Shown: piece after piece, positions 9,252 through 18,890 of the stretch
Layout of the letters: the number at the start of each line of letters is the position of its first letter
Numbering within the stretch: the first letter of the stretch is position 1
Origin: JAUWVG01 sp964633715
GTDB taxonomy: Bacteria; Acidobacteriota; Aminicenantia; Aminicenantales; Aminicenantaceae
Reading direction: 5' to 3'
Assembly: GCA_964633715.1 (NCBI GenBank)
Contig: CAZWHQ010000009.1
Location: forward strand, 33,990-97,989
DNA length: 64,000 nt
Program-made: the position numbers and the translations under genes
Notes under the pieces: generated by a model
What the model was told of the DNA's origin: nothing
The model's input: only the letters and a program-made list of their open reading frames with translations
Database searches by the model: none

Positions 9252-9764
9252 GTGCCAAGTGAAAAAGAGAAAGCGAGAAAAGACCTGTACCAGAAAGCTT
9301 TGACTGCATTTGAACAGGCTATGAAGGTTTTTCATAAGGGAGATTATGAAAAAGCGTCTAGTTTACTTGGCGTTTTTCTAGAAAAGCATAATTCTGAAAA
9401 TGAACTTGTCGACCGTGCCAAGATGTATCTTAAAATCATTGATGGGCGCAGGAAAAAAGATAAAGGGACTTTAAAATCTTTTGATGATTATTACCAGAAT
9501 GGAATCCTCAAAGCCAACGACGGAGAATATGATGAGGCTATAACAATGCTGGCTAAGGCTTCATCTCTAGAACCAAAAGAAGGGAAGGTGTTTTATCTTT
9601 TATCTTCCGTGTATTTAAATATGGACCAGCCAGAGAAATGTTTAGAGCATTTGGAGCGCGCAGTTGCCCTGGACAGTTATTTTGCCATTTTAGCTCAGAA
9701 TGAAGAAGAATTTAGTTCTCTCAAAGAGGACGAAAAATTTAAACTCGTCACAGAATTGGAATGA
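9252..9764 (+). CDS. TPR-repeat protein
   Basis: A soluble 170-residue helical protein with TPR-like helix pairs (QAMKVFHKGDYEKASSLLGVFLEKH and the last two repeats around residues 80-150, including YDEAITMLAKASSLEPKEGKVFYLLSSVYLNMDQ, given here as short stretches of one array). No signal peptide is seen. It starts with GTG after a GGGAG ribosome site and overlaps glmU by 4 bp, so translation is probably coupled. Its partner is unknown; the tight link to glmU is the only hint. Confidence 0.75.
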   Translation: MPSEKEKARKDLYQKALTAFEQAMKVFHKGDYEKASSLLGVFLEKHNSENELVDRAKMYLKIIDGRRKKDKGTLKSFDDYYQNGILKANDGEYDEAITMLAKASSLEPKEGKVFYLLSSVYLNMDQPEKCLEHLERAVALDSYFAILAQNEEEFSSLKEDEKFKLVTELE

Positions 9765-11137
9765 ACAAACGTCTTCACGTTTTAATTTTAGCTGCGGGGA
9801 AAGGGACCAGATTTAAATCAGAGAAAATAAAAGTTCTCCATACTCTTATGGGGAAATCCATGCTCCGGATTGTTTTGGATTCCGTTTCCCGGCTTAAACC
9901 GGAAAAAATTCACATCGTTGTCGGGTACCAAAAGGACGCTGTAGAAGCCGAAACATCAGGAGATCACATTCACTGCATTGTGCAGAAGGAGCAGAAAGGA
10001 ACAGCACATGCCGTCCTTTCGGCCAAATCTGCACTTCAAAAAGAGGGGAACAAAGATCTTCTTGTAATGAATGGAGACCTTCCTCTCATTCAGACAGACA
10101 CATTGAGGCCGTTTTTGAAATTTCATCAAAAAATGAAGAACTCTTTAACTTTTATGACGGCAGAACCCGAAAATCCATTTGGATTCGGTCGAGTATTTAG
10201 AACCGAAAAGAACGGTTTTTTTGTCATCGAGGAAAAGGACGCGACACCCGCGCAAAGAAAAAATAAAGAAGTCAATGTCGGCATCTATCTTTTTAATATC
10301 AAGGATCTCTACCAAACTCTGCCTAAAATATCGAACAAAAATAAAAAAGGAGAATATTACCTTACTGACATTGTAGAGATCATGTCCTCTGAAGGCATGA
10401 AAGTAGGGAAATTCAAGACCGATTTTAGAGAAGAAGTTGTGGGTGTCAATGACCGCTACGAATTGGCTCTGGCGGTGGATGTCCTGAGAAAGAGAAAAAT
10501 TGAGTCCCTTTCAGCCAACGGCGTTACAGTGTATGACCCCAAGACAACCTGGATCGATTTTGATGTGAGGATTGGGAGAGACACTATTCTCTATTCATCC
10601 GTTATACTGGAAGGAAAAACGGTCATCGGCAGTGGCTGTAAAATTTATCCGTTTTCGCACATCATTGATTCCAAAATTGGCGACCGTACGAAAGTGCTGA
10701 CGTCCACAGTGATCGAGAAAAGCAGACTGGAAAAAGACGTGCAAATCGGACCATTCACACATTTACGCCCAAATTCAATCGTTAAACAAGGCGCAAAGGT
10801 TGGAAATTTCGTAGAGATGAAAAATACAGTTTTTGGAAGAGGTTCTAAAGCTGGTCATCTCTCCTATCTTGGGGATTCTGAGATTGCCCAAGACGTCAAT
10901 ATTGGAGCAGGAACCATCTTCTGTAATTATGACGGAGAAAAAAAGAGTAAGACAGTTATCGAGGAGGGAGCATTTATAGGTTCTGGAGTGGAACTTGTTG
11001 CTCCTGTCAAAGTGGGGAAAAAAGCCTATGTGGGCGCGGGCTCTACGGTCACCAAAAATGTCTCACCAGAATCCCTGGCTGTAGAGAGGAGCAAACAGAT
11101 TGAAAGGAAGGGTTGGGTTAGAAAAAGAAAAAAATAA
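9761..11137 (+). CDS. glmU: Bifunctional N-acetylglucosamine-1-phosphate uridyltransferase / glucosamine-1-phosphate acetyltransferase
   Basis: A 458-residue two-domain enzyme that makes UDP-GlcNAc for peptidoglycan and lipid A. The N-terminal pyrophosphorylase has LILAAGKGTRFKSEKIKVLH, VQKEQKGTAHAV and MNGDLPLI. The C-terminal left-handed beta-helix shows hexapeptide repeats and the acetyl-transfer motifs LRPNSIVKQGAKVGNFVEMK and NIGAGTIFCNYDG. It is followed two bases later by glmS, which supplies glucosamine-6-phosphate two steps upstream in the pathway. Confidence 0.95.
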   Translation: MNKRLHVLILAAGKGTRFKSEKIKVLHTLMGKSMLRIVLDSVSRLKPEKIHIVVGYQKDAVEAETSGDHIHCIVQKEQKGTAHAVLSAKSALQKEGNKDLLVMNGDLPLIQTDTLRPFLKFHQKMKNSLTFMTAEPENPFGFGRVFRTEKNGFFVIEEKDATPAQRKNKEVNVGIYLFNIKDLYQTLPKISNKNKKGEYYLTDIVEIMSSEGMKVGKFKTDFREEVVGVNDRYELALAVDVLRKRKIESLSANGVTVYDPKTTWIDFDVRIGRDTILYSSVILEGKTVIGSGCKIYPFSHIIDSKIGDRTKVLTSTVIEKSRLEKDVQIGPFTHLRPNSIVKQGAKVGNFVEMKNTVFGRGSKAGHLSYLGDSEIAQDVNIGAGTIFCNYDGEKKSKTVIEEGAFIGSGVELVAPVKVGKKAYVGAGSTVTKNVSPESLAVERSKQIERKGWVRKRKK

Positions 11138-11139
11138 CA

Positions 11140-12969
11140 ATGTGTGGAATCATCGGATATGTCGGGAAGCAAGATATTGTTCCCATTCTTATTGAAGGCC
11201 TAAAAAAACTCGAATACAGAGGTTACGATTCTGCCGGGATTGCTGTTCTTAATGACGATGATGTTCAAATCCGGAGGGTTGAGGGAAAAATAAAGATACT
11301 CGAGGGGAGTCTCAAAAAGGAAAAAATCATTGGGACATACGGCATAGGGCATACCCGTTGGGCGACACACGGCCGACCATCAGAGGAAAATGCCCATCCT
11401 CATTGGGACTGCACCCATTCGATTGTTGTTGTTCACAATGGAATTATCGAGAACTATCTAGAGATAAAAAAATCACTCAGAGATGAAGGTCACAAATTTG
11501 TCACGGAGACCGATACAGAGGTCATTGCCCATCTCATAGAAAAATATTTTAACACTTCCCTGGAAGAAGCTGTACAAAAAGCGGTCAAAGAACTCGAGGG
11601 CAATTTTGCTATATCCGTCGTGTGCAAAAAAGAAAAGGATAAAATCGTCACGGCCAAGGTTGGGCCACCCACAGTCATCGGTCTTGGTGAGGGAGAGAAC
11701 TTTATATCTTCGGACCTCAATCCTCTTCTCATCCACACTCAAAAGATCATTTTCCTGGAAGATGGTGAGATGGCCATCGTAGAGCCAAATTCTGTCCGTT
11801 TTTCCGATTTTGAAGGAAATTCCTTAGAAAAGAATGCTGAACACATCTCCTGGTCACCACTTATGGTTGAAAAACAGGGTTACAAGCATTTTATGCTTAA
11901 AGAAATTTTCGAACAGCCCCAGGTTATCCGCGAAACTCTTTCTGGAAGACTTTCTCTGGATACTGGAAAAATTTTCCTGGAAGAAATAGGAGTATCGGAG
12001 TCAACCCTTGAGACAGTCAAACGGATTGTCATCATTGCATGCGGCACGTCTTATCATGCGGGACTCGTGGGGAAATGTTTTATAGAGACTTTAGCCGGGA
12101 TCCCGGCAGATGTTGTCTATGCATCAGAATACCGGTATGGAGATTATATCCTGGAAAACAACACACTGGTTGTATCGGTTTCTCAATCTGGGGAGACAGC
12201 CGATACACTTGCAGCATTTAAGTCTGCAGTCAGGAAAAACAATCCTTCACTGGCTATCTGTAATGTGATGAATTCTTCGATTTGCCGCACGGCTGATGGC
12301 GTTCTTTTGACACATGCTGGGCCTGAAATCGGAGTTGCAGCGACAAAGACATTTTCAGCCCAGATGGCGGCCCTGGTTCTTCTGGCTATTCGCCTCGCAA
12401 AGGTTCGAGGTGCCATAACACCTGATGACAATATTAGGCTGATAAAAGATCTACAGCGTATTCCTCATAAGATGGAAGAAATTCTTATGCGAGCGAAAGA
12501 AATCGAAGAGATTTCTCAACAATTTGTATCCTATTCCAATTTCCTCTATCTAGGCCGCTGGGCCAGTTTCCCTATAGCTCTGGAGGGGGCACTCAAACTT
12601 AAAGAAATTTCCTATATCCATGCAGAAGGTTATCCGGGCGGGGAGATGAAACACGGCCCTATTGCGCTTATCGACGAGAAGATGCCGACTATGGTTATTA
12701 TTCCCAGAGATAGGGTGTACGATAAGATGCTGAGCAATATTTCTGAGATTAAAACTCGAGTGGGCTATATTATTGCTGTGGCGTTTGAAGATGACCAGGA
12801 AATCCTCGATAAGGTCGATAAAGTCATTCCCATTCCTGTGACCAATCCTCTTTTTACTCCCTTTCTGACAACAATACCCCTGCAGCTTTTTGCCTATTAC
12901 ATTGCCTCGATACGAGGAGCAGATGTGGATCAGCCACGTAATCTGGCTAAAAGTGTGACTGTCGAGTAA
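11140..12969 (+). CDS. glmS: Glutamine-fructose-6-phosphate aminotransferase (isomerizing)
   Basis: A 609-residue enzyme forming glucosamine-6-phosphate. It begins MCGIIGYVG, with the catalytic Cys1 of the glutaminase domain exposed after Met removal, and has GHTRWATHG and HNGIIENY. Two SIS isomerase domains follow (IIACGTSYHAGLVGK, SQSGETADTLAA, ALKLKEISYIHAEGYPGGEMKHGP) and the end DQPRNLAKSVTVE is canonical. It sits two bases after glmU, completing a compact amino-sugar unit. No glmS ribozyme was recognised upstream. Confidence 0.97.
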   Translation: MCGIIGYVGKQDIVPILIEGLKKLEYRGYDSAGIAVLNDDDVQIRRVEGKIKILEGSLKKEKIIGTYGIGHTRWATHGRPSEENAHPHWDCTHSIVVVHNGIIENYLEIKKSLRDEGHKFVTETDTEVIAHLIEKYFNTSLEEAVQKAVKELEGNFAISVVCKKEKDKIVTAKVGPPTVIGLGEGENFISSDLNPLLIHTQKIIFLEDGEMAIVEPNSVRFSDFEGNSLEKNAEHISWSPLMVEKQGYKHFMLKEIFEQPQVIRETLSGRLSLDTGKIFLEEIGVSESTLETVKRIVIIACGTSYHAGLVGKCFIETLAGIPADVVYASEYRYGDYILENNTLVVSVSQSGETADTLAAFKSAVRKNNPSLAICNVMNSSICRTADGVLLTHAGPEIGVAATKTFSAQMAALVLLAIRLAKVRGAITPDDNIRLIKDLQRIPHKMEEILMRAKEIEEISQQFVSYSNFLYLGRWASFPIALEGALKLKEISYIHAEGYPGGEMKHGPIALIDEKMPTMVIIPRDRVYDKMLSNISEIKTRVGYIIAVAFEDDQEILDKVDKVIPIPVTNPLFTPFLTTIPLQLFAYYIASIRGADVDQPRNLAKSVTVE

Positions 12970-12984
12970 AAATAAAGATAATTT

Positions 12985-15813
12985 TTACCACTTCAATATA
13001 ATTTGGACTCTTGCCTGCCTCGGCTGCTGCCTTCCCCAAATCTGACCGAAAATGGGGATGTCCTCCTTGACATAAGAAATTGGTCTCTGGCTGTTCAGTA
13101 TGTTGAGGATATCTATCCGGAGATTGAGACTCATAGTTTGGGGCAGACCAATGGAGCCTAGATTGAATGCTTTTTCGATGCCCAAGTCGACAAAAAAATG
13201 GCTGGGAGTGGTTCTAGAACCGCGCCCTTCAGGGAAAGCATAAAATCCGTCAAAGAAGGGGACATAACCCAATTTCTCCCAGTAATAGCCTGAAATCCAC
13301 TCGACGGCGGAAGAGAGAACGAAACCGTATGAAGCGAAGTAGACGGTGTTGATTTTGAAATTGTGGTCAACAGAATAGGGAAGTTTGCCGTACCATCCTT
13401 CATCTCCGATCCCCCGTCCACCCAAGCCTCCCAAAAGTATGTCATACTGGTCCTTCAAGTCTTTGAACTCTGGAAGATTGGGAATAAAGATGTGGTTGCC
13501 GAAAAGTCCCATATAATTCGTACTTCCTTCTTCTTGCGACCAGGAACCTGTCTCGCTCTGGCCGGGATTTGTACCTCTAGCGGAAGCCAGACTGTAGGAA
13601 GCATTTAAATAAAATTTATCTCCAAAACTTCCCCTCAGTTCGAATTCCAATCCTCTGTAGTTTCTTCGTTTATATTCGAAGTTGTCATACAGAAACTTGT
13701 AATTCTGAGCGGCAATGTCGAGGACAGCCAGCACTTCAAGAAGATCTGTTGCGTTGGTCTGGACGTATCTGGTGATAACAGCCCATTTCTGCCCGATCTT
13801 TCTGTCAAATTCGATGAGGAAACGTGTGAGGAAATTGGGTTTTAAATTGTCTGCAATCTCGAATGGCTGAGTCTTTTGTTCGCTTTTAAAGGCCCAGTTT
13901 GTGATGTCTTCCATCTGGCTTTGATTCGGATTACTAGGTCCAGTCCATTTGTACATGCGAAAAGTCAGGCCTGCTCCGGAATTGAGCAGACCCAATGGCA
14001 TGGTTGTGATGAGATCGGAGAAGCGGCCAAAACCGAGTTTAAGCACATTATTGCCGTCACCCGTGATATCGAAGGAAAGAGAGAGCCGGGGGGAGAAGAA
14101 ATCTCCGATACCCCAGGACCAGAGTTTCTTTTGGTTATTGTCCAGACAGAGCTGTGTTTGGGACCGGATGCCCAACATCAAAGTCAAACGGTTTATCGTA
14201 ATTTTATCTTTGACAAAAAGGCCGATACCGCTTGCACTGTTGATGAAATCAAAAACTCCATATTCTCTATAGTAAGTTGGTGTTCTGCGGCCTTCTTCCC
14301 ATGAGCTGAAGGAATAACGTGTTCCGCGGTCAAAGCCATCATTTGGAAAAAGATCTTCATCTTTACCTGTGAAATCGACGGCGAATTCCGAAGAGAGAGA
14401 ATAGTACTCAAATCCTAGATTGAACTCATGAAACCCAAAGGATGTTGTGTCCAAAAATTTAGTCAGTTTTATGTTAAAATCTGTCCGGTTGGTGTCGTCT
14501 GTAATATTTCCATAGGAATTATTCAAACTGCGTGCCAGGTCTTCAATAAAGTATTGGGCAGGTCCGAGATCCTGGTCAACCGGTTCTATGGACGAATCTC
14601 TTTTTACGTGTCCTAAGCCGGCCTCGACAAGAGTAGACGCATTAATTATCCCCTTGTAGTTGACCCGGAAGATAAAGTCGGAAAAACGTTTTTCTTCAAA
14701 AAGAGCTGGAATCCCGTTCCCCCCCTTTTGTCCAAGTGAGGTATGAAAAATTGTCGTCAGCGCAATATTGTGGTTGTTTGTTATTGCATAGCTGAGTTTG
14801 GCAAAAATGTTGTTATGCTGTAAAGAGAGCTTTCCGCCAGGAATAGAGAGGTAGTCGATATTGTTGTCTCTTGTCTGTGTCGAGTCGGCAAAAAAATTGT
14901 TGGATATAAAAAACCAGAGCTTGTCTTTAACAAGGGGACCTCCCAGGTTGAAATAGGCGTTGTAGTTAGAGAACTTGTCCGGTTCACTCACAACCGAAAG
15001 CTGGTCCATCCTCTCTGCCTGAAGGTTTTTATCCGAAAAAACAAGAGAAAACTCCCCTGAATATTTATTGCTTCCGCTTTTGGTCACCATATTGATGACA
15101 CCGCCGTAGGCCGAGCCGAATTCCGGGCTGAAAGGATCGGAGATCACCTGGATTTCATCCAGAGAGTCATAGTTGATGTGCATACCGGAATTCTTCAGCC
15201 GCACACCGCTTATAGACAGGCCGTCAACAACCCAATTGTTGCCCTCCTCACCTTCCCCTCGAAAGCTGGGTTGTCCTTGAGTAGAGGTTCCCCGGCGAGT
15301 ATCAGCCCTGACTCCTGTTATTCCTGGAGCAAATTTAATGGCATCTACGATGGTGCGGTTTTGGACAGGAATTTTGGTCAAATCATCGCTTGTGATGTGG
15401 TAGCTTGTATCTGTTGATGTGATATCGACAAGAGGTGTGGGTGCAATAACGATGATCTCCTCTTTGATTTCTGAGAGCTGCATTGTAGCCTTAATAGTCG
15501 TCACTTGACCCAAATGGACAATGACTTTCTCCTGTATAAGGGGATTAAATCCTCCCAAATTATATGTGAGAGTGTATTGACCCACTGGGAGAAGAGGGAA
15601 TTGGAAAGTCCCTTCTTCAGTGGTTATAACAGTGCGTGTTCCTTGGAGGTTTGGACTTTTAGCCTCGATCCTTACCCCAGGCAGGCTTTCCCTGCTTTTA
15701 TCTACAACACGGCCTTGAATTTTCCCTGTCTCGTTGGAAAATACGTAGAAGGGAAAAAGAAAAAGCATGAAAAATGCGGCCAGACACAGAGGAACGATAG
15801 ATTTTTTTATCAT
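12985..15813 (-). CDS. TonB-dependent receptor with carboxypeptidase-regulatory N-domain (Oar/SusC-like)
   Basis: A 942-residue outer-membrane protein. A signal peptide is followed by a carboxypeptidase-regulatory (CarboxypepD_reg) domain (IQGRVVDKSRESLPGVRIEA), a plug domain (FRGEGEEGNNWVVDGLSISG, INMVTKSGSNKYSGE) and a long beta-barrel ending in ...VQIILKW with a terminal aromatic residue. Such receptors are numerous in Aminicenantes and Acidobacteriota and import large or scarce ligands. The ligand cannot be told. It starts 24 bp after inositol-phosphate synthase on the same strand, so the two are probably cotranscribed. Confidence 0.88.
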   Translation of the reverse strand: MIKKSIVPLCLAAFFMLFLFPFYVFSNETGKIQGRVVDKSRESLPGVRIEAKSPNLQGTRTVITTEEGTFQFPLLPVGQYTLTYNLGGFNPLIQEKVIVHLGQVTTIKATMQLSEIKEEIIVIAPTPLVDITSTDTSYHITSDDLTKIPVQNRTIVDAIKFAPGITGVRADTRRGTSTQGQPSFRGEGEEGNNWVVDGLSISGVRLKNSGMHINYDSLDEIQVISDPFSPEFGSAYGGVINMVTKSGSNKYSGEFSLVFSDKNLQAERMDQLSVVSEPDKFSNYNAYFNLGGPLVKDKLWFFISNNFFADSTQTRDNNIDYLSIPGGKLSLQHNNIFAKLSYAITNNHNIALTTIFHTSLGQKGGNGIPALFEEKRFSDFIFRVNYKGIINASTLVEAGLGHVKRDSSIEPVDQDLGPAQYFIEDLARSLNNSYGNITDDTNRTDFNIKLTKFLDTTSFGFHEFNLGFEYYSLSSEFAVDFTGKDEDLFPNDGFDRGTRYSFSSWEEGRRTPTYYREYGVFDFINSASGIGLFVKDKITINRLTLMLGIRSQTQLCLDNNQKKLWSWGIGDFFSPRLSLSFDITGDGNNVLKLGFGRFSDLITTMPLGLLNSGAGLTFRMYKWTGPSNPNQSQMEDITNWAFKSEQKTQPFEIADNLKPNFLTRFLIEFDRKIGQKWAVITRYVQTNATDLLEVLAVLDIAAQNYKFLYDNFEYKRRNYRGLEFELRGSFGDKFYLNASYSLASARGTNPGQSETGSWSQEEGSTNYMGLFGNHIFIPNLPEFKDLKDQYDILLGGLGGRGIGDEGWYGKLPYSVDHNFKINTVYFASYGFVLSSAVEWISGYYWEKLGYVPFFDGFYAFPEGRGSRTTPSHFFVDLGIEKAFNLGSIGLPQTMSLNLRIDILNILNSQRPISYVKEDIPIFGQIWGRQQPRQARVQIILKW

Positions 15814-15837
15814 GGTCTTCCTCTTTTTTTAAGGTTA

Positions 15838-16938
15838 TTAATTTGTTTTTATGCTCTGTCCGAATTTTTTTATGAACTTTTCAGTGAGGATATGAGCTTC
15901 CGGATCCGTATATTGTTTAGGTGGAGATTTCATGAAATAGGCAGAAGGGGCGAAGAGAGTGCCAGAGAGTCCATTGTCTAACCCTAATTTAGCACAGCGA
16001 ATGGTATCGATAACCACTCCAGCGGAGTTGGGTGAATCTTCTACAGATAGTCGACAATCCATATAGGTGGGTACATCTCCAAAATGCCTGCTTTCGATGC
16101 GGATAAAGCAGACTTTATTGTCTTTTTGCCAAGGCACATAATCACTGGGGCCGACATGGATATTTTTTGCTGCAATGTCTTGATCCCTGGCCTTGATCTG
16201 TGAGGTGACAGCATTGGTCTTGGATTTTTTCTTCGAATCCAGACGCTCTCTTTCCAGCATATTGAGAAAATCCGTATTTCCGCCCGTATTCAGCTGGTAA
16301 GTCCTATCTATGGGCATTCCCCGGTCCATATAGAGGTTAACGAGAGTTCTGTGAAGGATAGTTGCGCCCACCTGGGATTTGATGTCGTCACCGATAATAG
16401 GGAGTTTTTTGTTTTTAAATCGTTTCTGCCAGTACGATTCGCTTGCGATAAATACAGGCATACAGTTTATAAAGGCACAGCCGGCTTCCAGAACCTGTTC
16501 AATATACCATTTGGTCGCTTCTTCACTGCCTACAGGAAGATAATTGATGACGATGTCAGTTTTGCTGTCTTTAAGAATGCCAACAACATCGGCCGTTGTA
16601 CCGGGGGCTTTTTGGATAATCTGAGAGAGATATTTGCCGATCCCGTCATGCGTCATCCCCCGTTGCACTTTGACGCCGAGGTGGGGGACATCAGAAAATT
16701 TTGTGGTGTTATTTGGGGGACTGAAGATAGCCTGGCTGAGGTCTTTCCCCACTTTGTTTCTGTCGATATCAAAAGCCGCTACAAAGTTGATATCTCTGAT
16801 GTGATATCCTCCTAAATTGACATGCATAACGCCAGGGACTGTATCTGAATTTTTTGAGTTTTTATAGTACTGTACTCCTTGGATGAGAGAGGAAGCACAG
16901 TTGCCCACACCAATAATAGCGACGTTTATCTTGCTCAT
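15838..16938 (-). CDS. ino1: myo-Inositol-1-phosphate synthase
   Basis: A 366-residue NAD-dependent enzyme converting glucose-6-phosphate to inositol-1-phosphate. The Rossmann motif VAIIGVGNCASSLIQG, the VINYLPVGSEEATKWY block, GDDIKSQVGATILHRTLVNL and LNTGGNTDFLNM are hallmarks of the compact prokaryotic form. Inositol phosphate is a precursor of phosphatidylinositol-type lipids; a CDP-alcohol phosphotransferase with unknown acceptor lies far away at 59.3 kb. The symbol follows usage for the family. Confidence 0.93.
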   Translation of the reverse strand: MSKINVAIIGVGNCASSLIQGVQYYKNSKNSDTVPGVMHVNLGGYHIRDINFVAAFDIDRNKVGKDLSQAIFSPPNNTTKFSDVPHLGVKVQRGMTHDGIGKYLSQIIQKAPGTTADVVGILKDSKTDIVINYLPVGSEEATKWYIEQVLEAGCAFINCMPVFIASESYWQKRFKNKKLPIIGDDIKSQVGATILHRTLVNLYMDRGMPIDRTYQLNTGGNTDFLNMLERERLDSKKKSKTNAVTSQIKARDQDIAAKNIHVGPSDYVPWQKDNKVCFIRIESRHFGDVPTYMDCRLSVEDSPNSAGVVIDTIRCAKLGLDNGLSGTLFAPSAYFMKSPPKQYTDPEAHILTEKFIKKFGQSIKTN

Positions 16939-17067
16939 GGATGGTTTCTCCTTGGGCTCTCAAGAGTGATGGAAATATTTTATCATGATCAGGAATCAAG
17001 TCAACACAAGAGGGATTGACTTCAGCTTTATACAATGATAAATCTAGATATCTTTAAAGGAGGACGG

Positions 17068-18156
17068 ATGGCTGGATTTGAAGGTGTCAAATGGGCGCCA
17101 AGACAGATGCGCTACATCCTTGGCGAAAAAAAGTATGCGCTGCTGGAACCGGATTCCAAAGTATTTGCTGTTTCTCGTTCTATCCATTACGGGCTTTTTT
17201 TGTCTTTTGAGGGCATCCGCTTTTTCTGCAGACGCAAAAATTCGGGTCAAATCGAAGTTGTGTTTTTTAACTGGTTCAAGAACCTGCAGAGATTTCAGAA
17301 AGGGATTGCCTTTAACTTATCAAGCAAACAACAGGATTTGGTCCCAACTGTTGAAGAGTTGGTTGATGTTTTTATCCATAAATTTTTTAGTGAACCAAGC
17401 CTGCGTCCCTTTTTTAAGGAAATGGCCGAACTTGGAGCTCAAGGCTACCTCCGGCCGTTTACGATTGATGAGGAACAATCCATTGGTGTTACATTTCCCG
17501 GCCGGCCGGGTATTAGAGCTGTCGTCTGCCGTTACGACCGGTATTTGGGCGAACCGTTTTCAGGAGTGGTTGTGCCGCATTTGGTCCGAGCCGTGGATAT
17601 CAACCAGATGGGGTGTTTGAAACTGGGTGTGAATTATCTTATCAGTGTTAAAGCGGTTGATGAAGCAAGAAAAATCGATCCCCAAGCCGGTGCGGCATTA
17701 TTTTTAGATGATAAACCGCACTTGGAGTTGGAGGACCGGTTGATCTCTGAATGGGATTCCTCCTGCTGCCTTTTTGCCCTTCAAGATGGGACTGTTATAA
17801 AAATCCCCGAGAGCAACCTGATTCTCCCGTCGGTCACCATTCAGGGCATTGTTGCGATCCTTAAAGAAATGGATGTGCCGGTTATTGAAAGGCATCTATC
17901 CTATGGGGAGTTGATCACAAAGGCTAAATCAAATGAATTGGTGGCCGTTGGCAGCGTGGGTACGGCAGGGATACTGAACCGCTGTGAAAAGCTGCTGCTG
18001 GTTGATGAAGAAAGGAGGACAATAGCTGTGCATGTCCCAAAAAAGGACCATCCTCTCTATGACAAGCTCGGTGAAGCAAGAACATATTTCTGGAATGTCT
18101 ATCAAGAAAAAGTCAAAGTTCCTGAAGGAAAAACACTCAATAAATATAGTTTGTGA
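17068..18156 (+). CDS. Class IV aminotransferase-like (branched-chain type) protein
   Basis: About 362 residues matching the IlvE/DAAA fold-type IV PLP enzymes. The presumptive PLP lysine is seen in GCLKLGVNYLISVKAVDEAR, and LPSVTIQGIVAILKEM corresponds to the usual LPGITR segment. The EGxGxN phosphate-contact segment is replaced by ISEWDSSCCLF, so activity or specificity may have drifted. The start at 17068 follows AGGAGG; the frame opens earlier, at 17035. It is divergent from ino1 and lies just before the tRNA-Leu island. Confidence 0.6.
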   Translation: MAGFEGVKWAPRQMRYILGEKKYALLEPDSKVFAVSRSIHYGLFLSFEGIRFFCRRKNSGQIEVVFFNWFKNLQRFQKGIAFNLSSKQQDLVPTVEELVDVFIHKFFSEPSLRPFFKEMAELGAQGYLRPFTIDEEQSIGVTFPGRPGIRAVVCRYDRYLGEPFSGVVVPHLVRAVDINQMGCLKLGVNYLISVKAVDEARKIDPQAGAALFLDDKPHLELEDRLISEWDSSCCLFALQDGTVIKIPESNLILPSVTIQGIVAILKEMDVPVIERHLSYGELITKAKSNELVAVGSVGTAGILNRCEKLLLVDEERRTIAVHVPKKDHPLYDKLGEARTYFWNVYQEKVKVPEGKTLNKYSL

Positions 18157-18199
18157 TCCTCAAAAAACTCCATCTATCCGGCGTTGAATCTATCCAAAC

Positions 18200-18228
18200 T
18201 TGTTGGCTTATTATGGTTGTGATATAAT
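18200..18228 (+). promoter_or_regulatory. tRNA-Leu promoter, copy 1
   Basis: TTGTTG (18200-18205), a 17-bp spacer and TATAAT (18223-18228), with only 12 bp before the tRNA-Leu 5' half. Two similar promoters stand before the other tRNA copies, at 22832 and 26963. This one is probably the original chromosomal promoter. Confidence 0.65.
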
Positions 18229-18240
18229 TTGCAATCTGCT

Positions 18241-18282
18241 GCCGGGGTGGCGGAATTGGTAGACGCAAGGGACTTAAAATCC
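18241..18282 (+). pseudogene. tRNA-Leu 5' half, copy 1 (attachment-site remnant)
   Basis: These 42 bases are identical to the first 42 bases of the intact tRNA-Leu(TAA) at 27075, from the 5' end through the 3' strand of the anticodon stem. The match then breaks off. The following 18283-18400 is similar to the stretch after copy 2, so it looks like the left end of an inserted element. 18283-18483 holds no other recognisable gene. Confidence 0.85.
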
Positions 18283-18483
18283 AAAAAGAGGCTTTATAGC
18301 CTTCACGAGTACATCCAATAATTCCCTTATTTTTCAATAAGTTCTCTTATTTTTGTGTTCCTTTGAGTTCTGATATGTTCCCATAAAATATTCACAATTT
18401 ATTCACATAAGTTTTTCGGTGCTATATTCTGTTTAAGTGCAATACAATAATCTGATAAGATGTCCATCACAGGGACTAAAAAG

Positions 18484-18669
18484 ATGGCAGGGACTCTTTT
18501 TACCAAGGTTCCACATTTTCTCGATGAAAAAGGCGAGCTGCCGGTGGATCTTTCCGGTCCAGGCAAAAAAATCCAGGATGTGCTTGATGAGCTTTGTGAT
18601 GGCCTGTCGGCACTTTTGGAGTTTTACCTAGACAGAGAGAATGACACGGATGCTGGAGAAGACAATTGA
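18484..18669 (+). CDS. Small hypothetical protein
   Basis: About 61 residues starting MAGTLFTKVPHFLDEKGELP, acidic towards the C-terminus, without membrane segments. Its stop overlaps the TTG start of the next small ORF by 4 bp, the arrangement of a real gene pair. I know of no function. The upstream in-frame ATG at 18460 is also possible. Confidence 0.5.
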   Translation: MAGTLFTKVPHFLDEKGELPVDLSGPGKKIQDVLDELCDGLSALLEFYLDRENDTDAGEDN

Positions 18670-18884
18670 AAGAAATAAACAGAAGCGTTCTCATTGTGCG
18701 GGCAAAAGAGCCTTTTCGTCAATGGCTGAATTCACTACCGGATCCTGGTGATTACACACTCGAAGAAATCAACGAGGATCAATCTACATTCCTATTACCT
18801 GTATATGAAGATGATCACAGAAAAGACAATATCCTCAAGAAGTATTTAACGCGGATTTTTGAAGAACAGCTTAATGGTTGTTGA
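18666..18884 (+). CDS. Small hypothetical protein, apparently truncated at the C-terminus
   Basis: 72 residues (VLIVRAKEPFRQWLNSLPDP near the N-terminus, then LPVYEDD and a helical end). It resembles a common small uncharacterised family that normally continues past 'IFEEQL-G-W' with about 25 more residues; here TGT-TGA ends it at NGC. This is from memory of the family, so the truncation is an inference. The start is TTG, coupled to the previous ORF. Confidence 0.45.
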   Translation: MKEINRSVLIVRAKEPFRQWLNSLPDPGDYTLEEINEDQSTFLLPVYEDDHRKDNILKKYLTRIFEEQLNGC

Positions 18885-18890
18885 ATGGAT

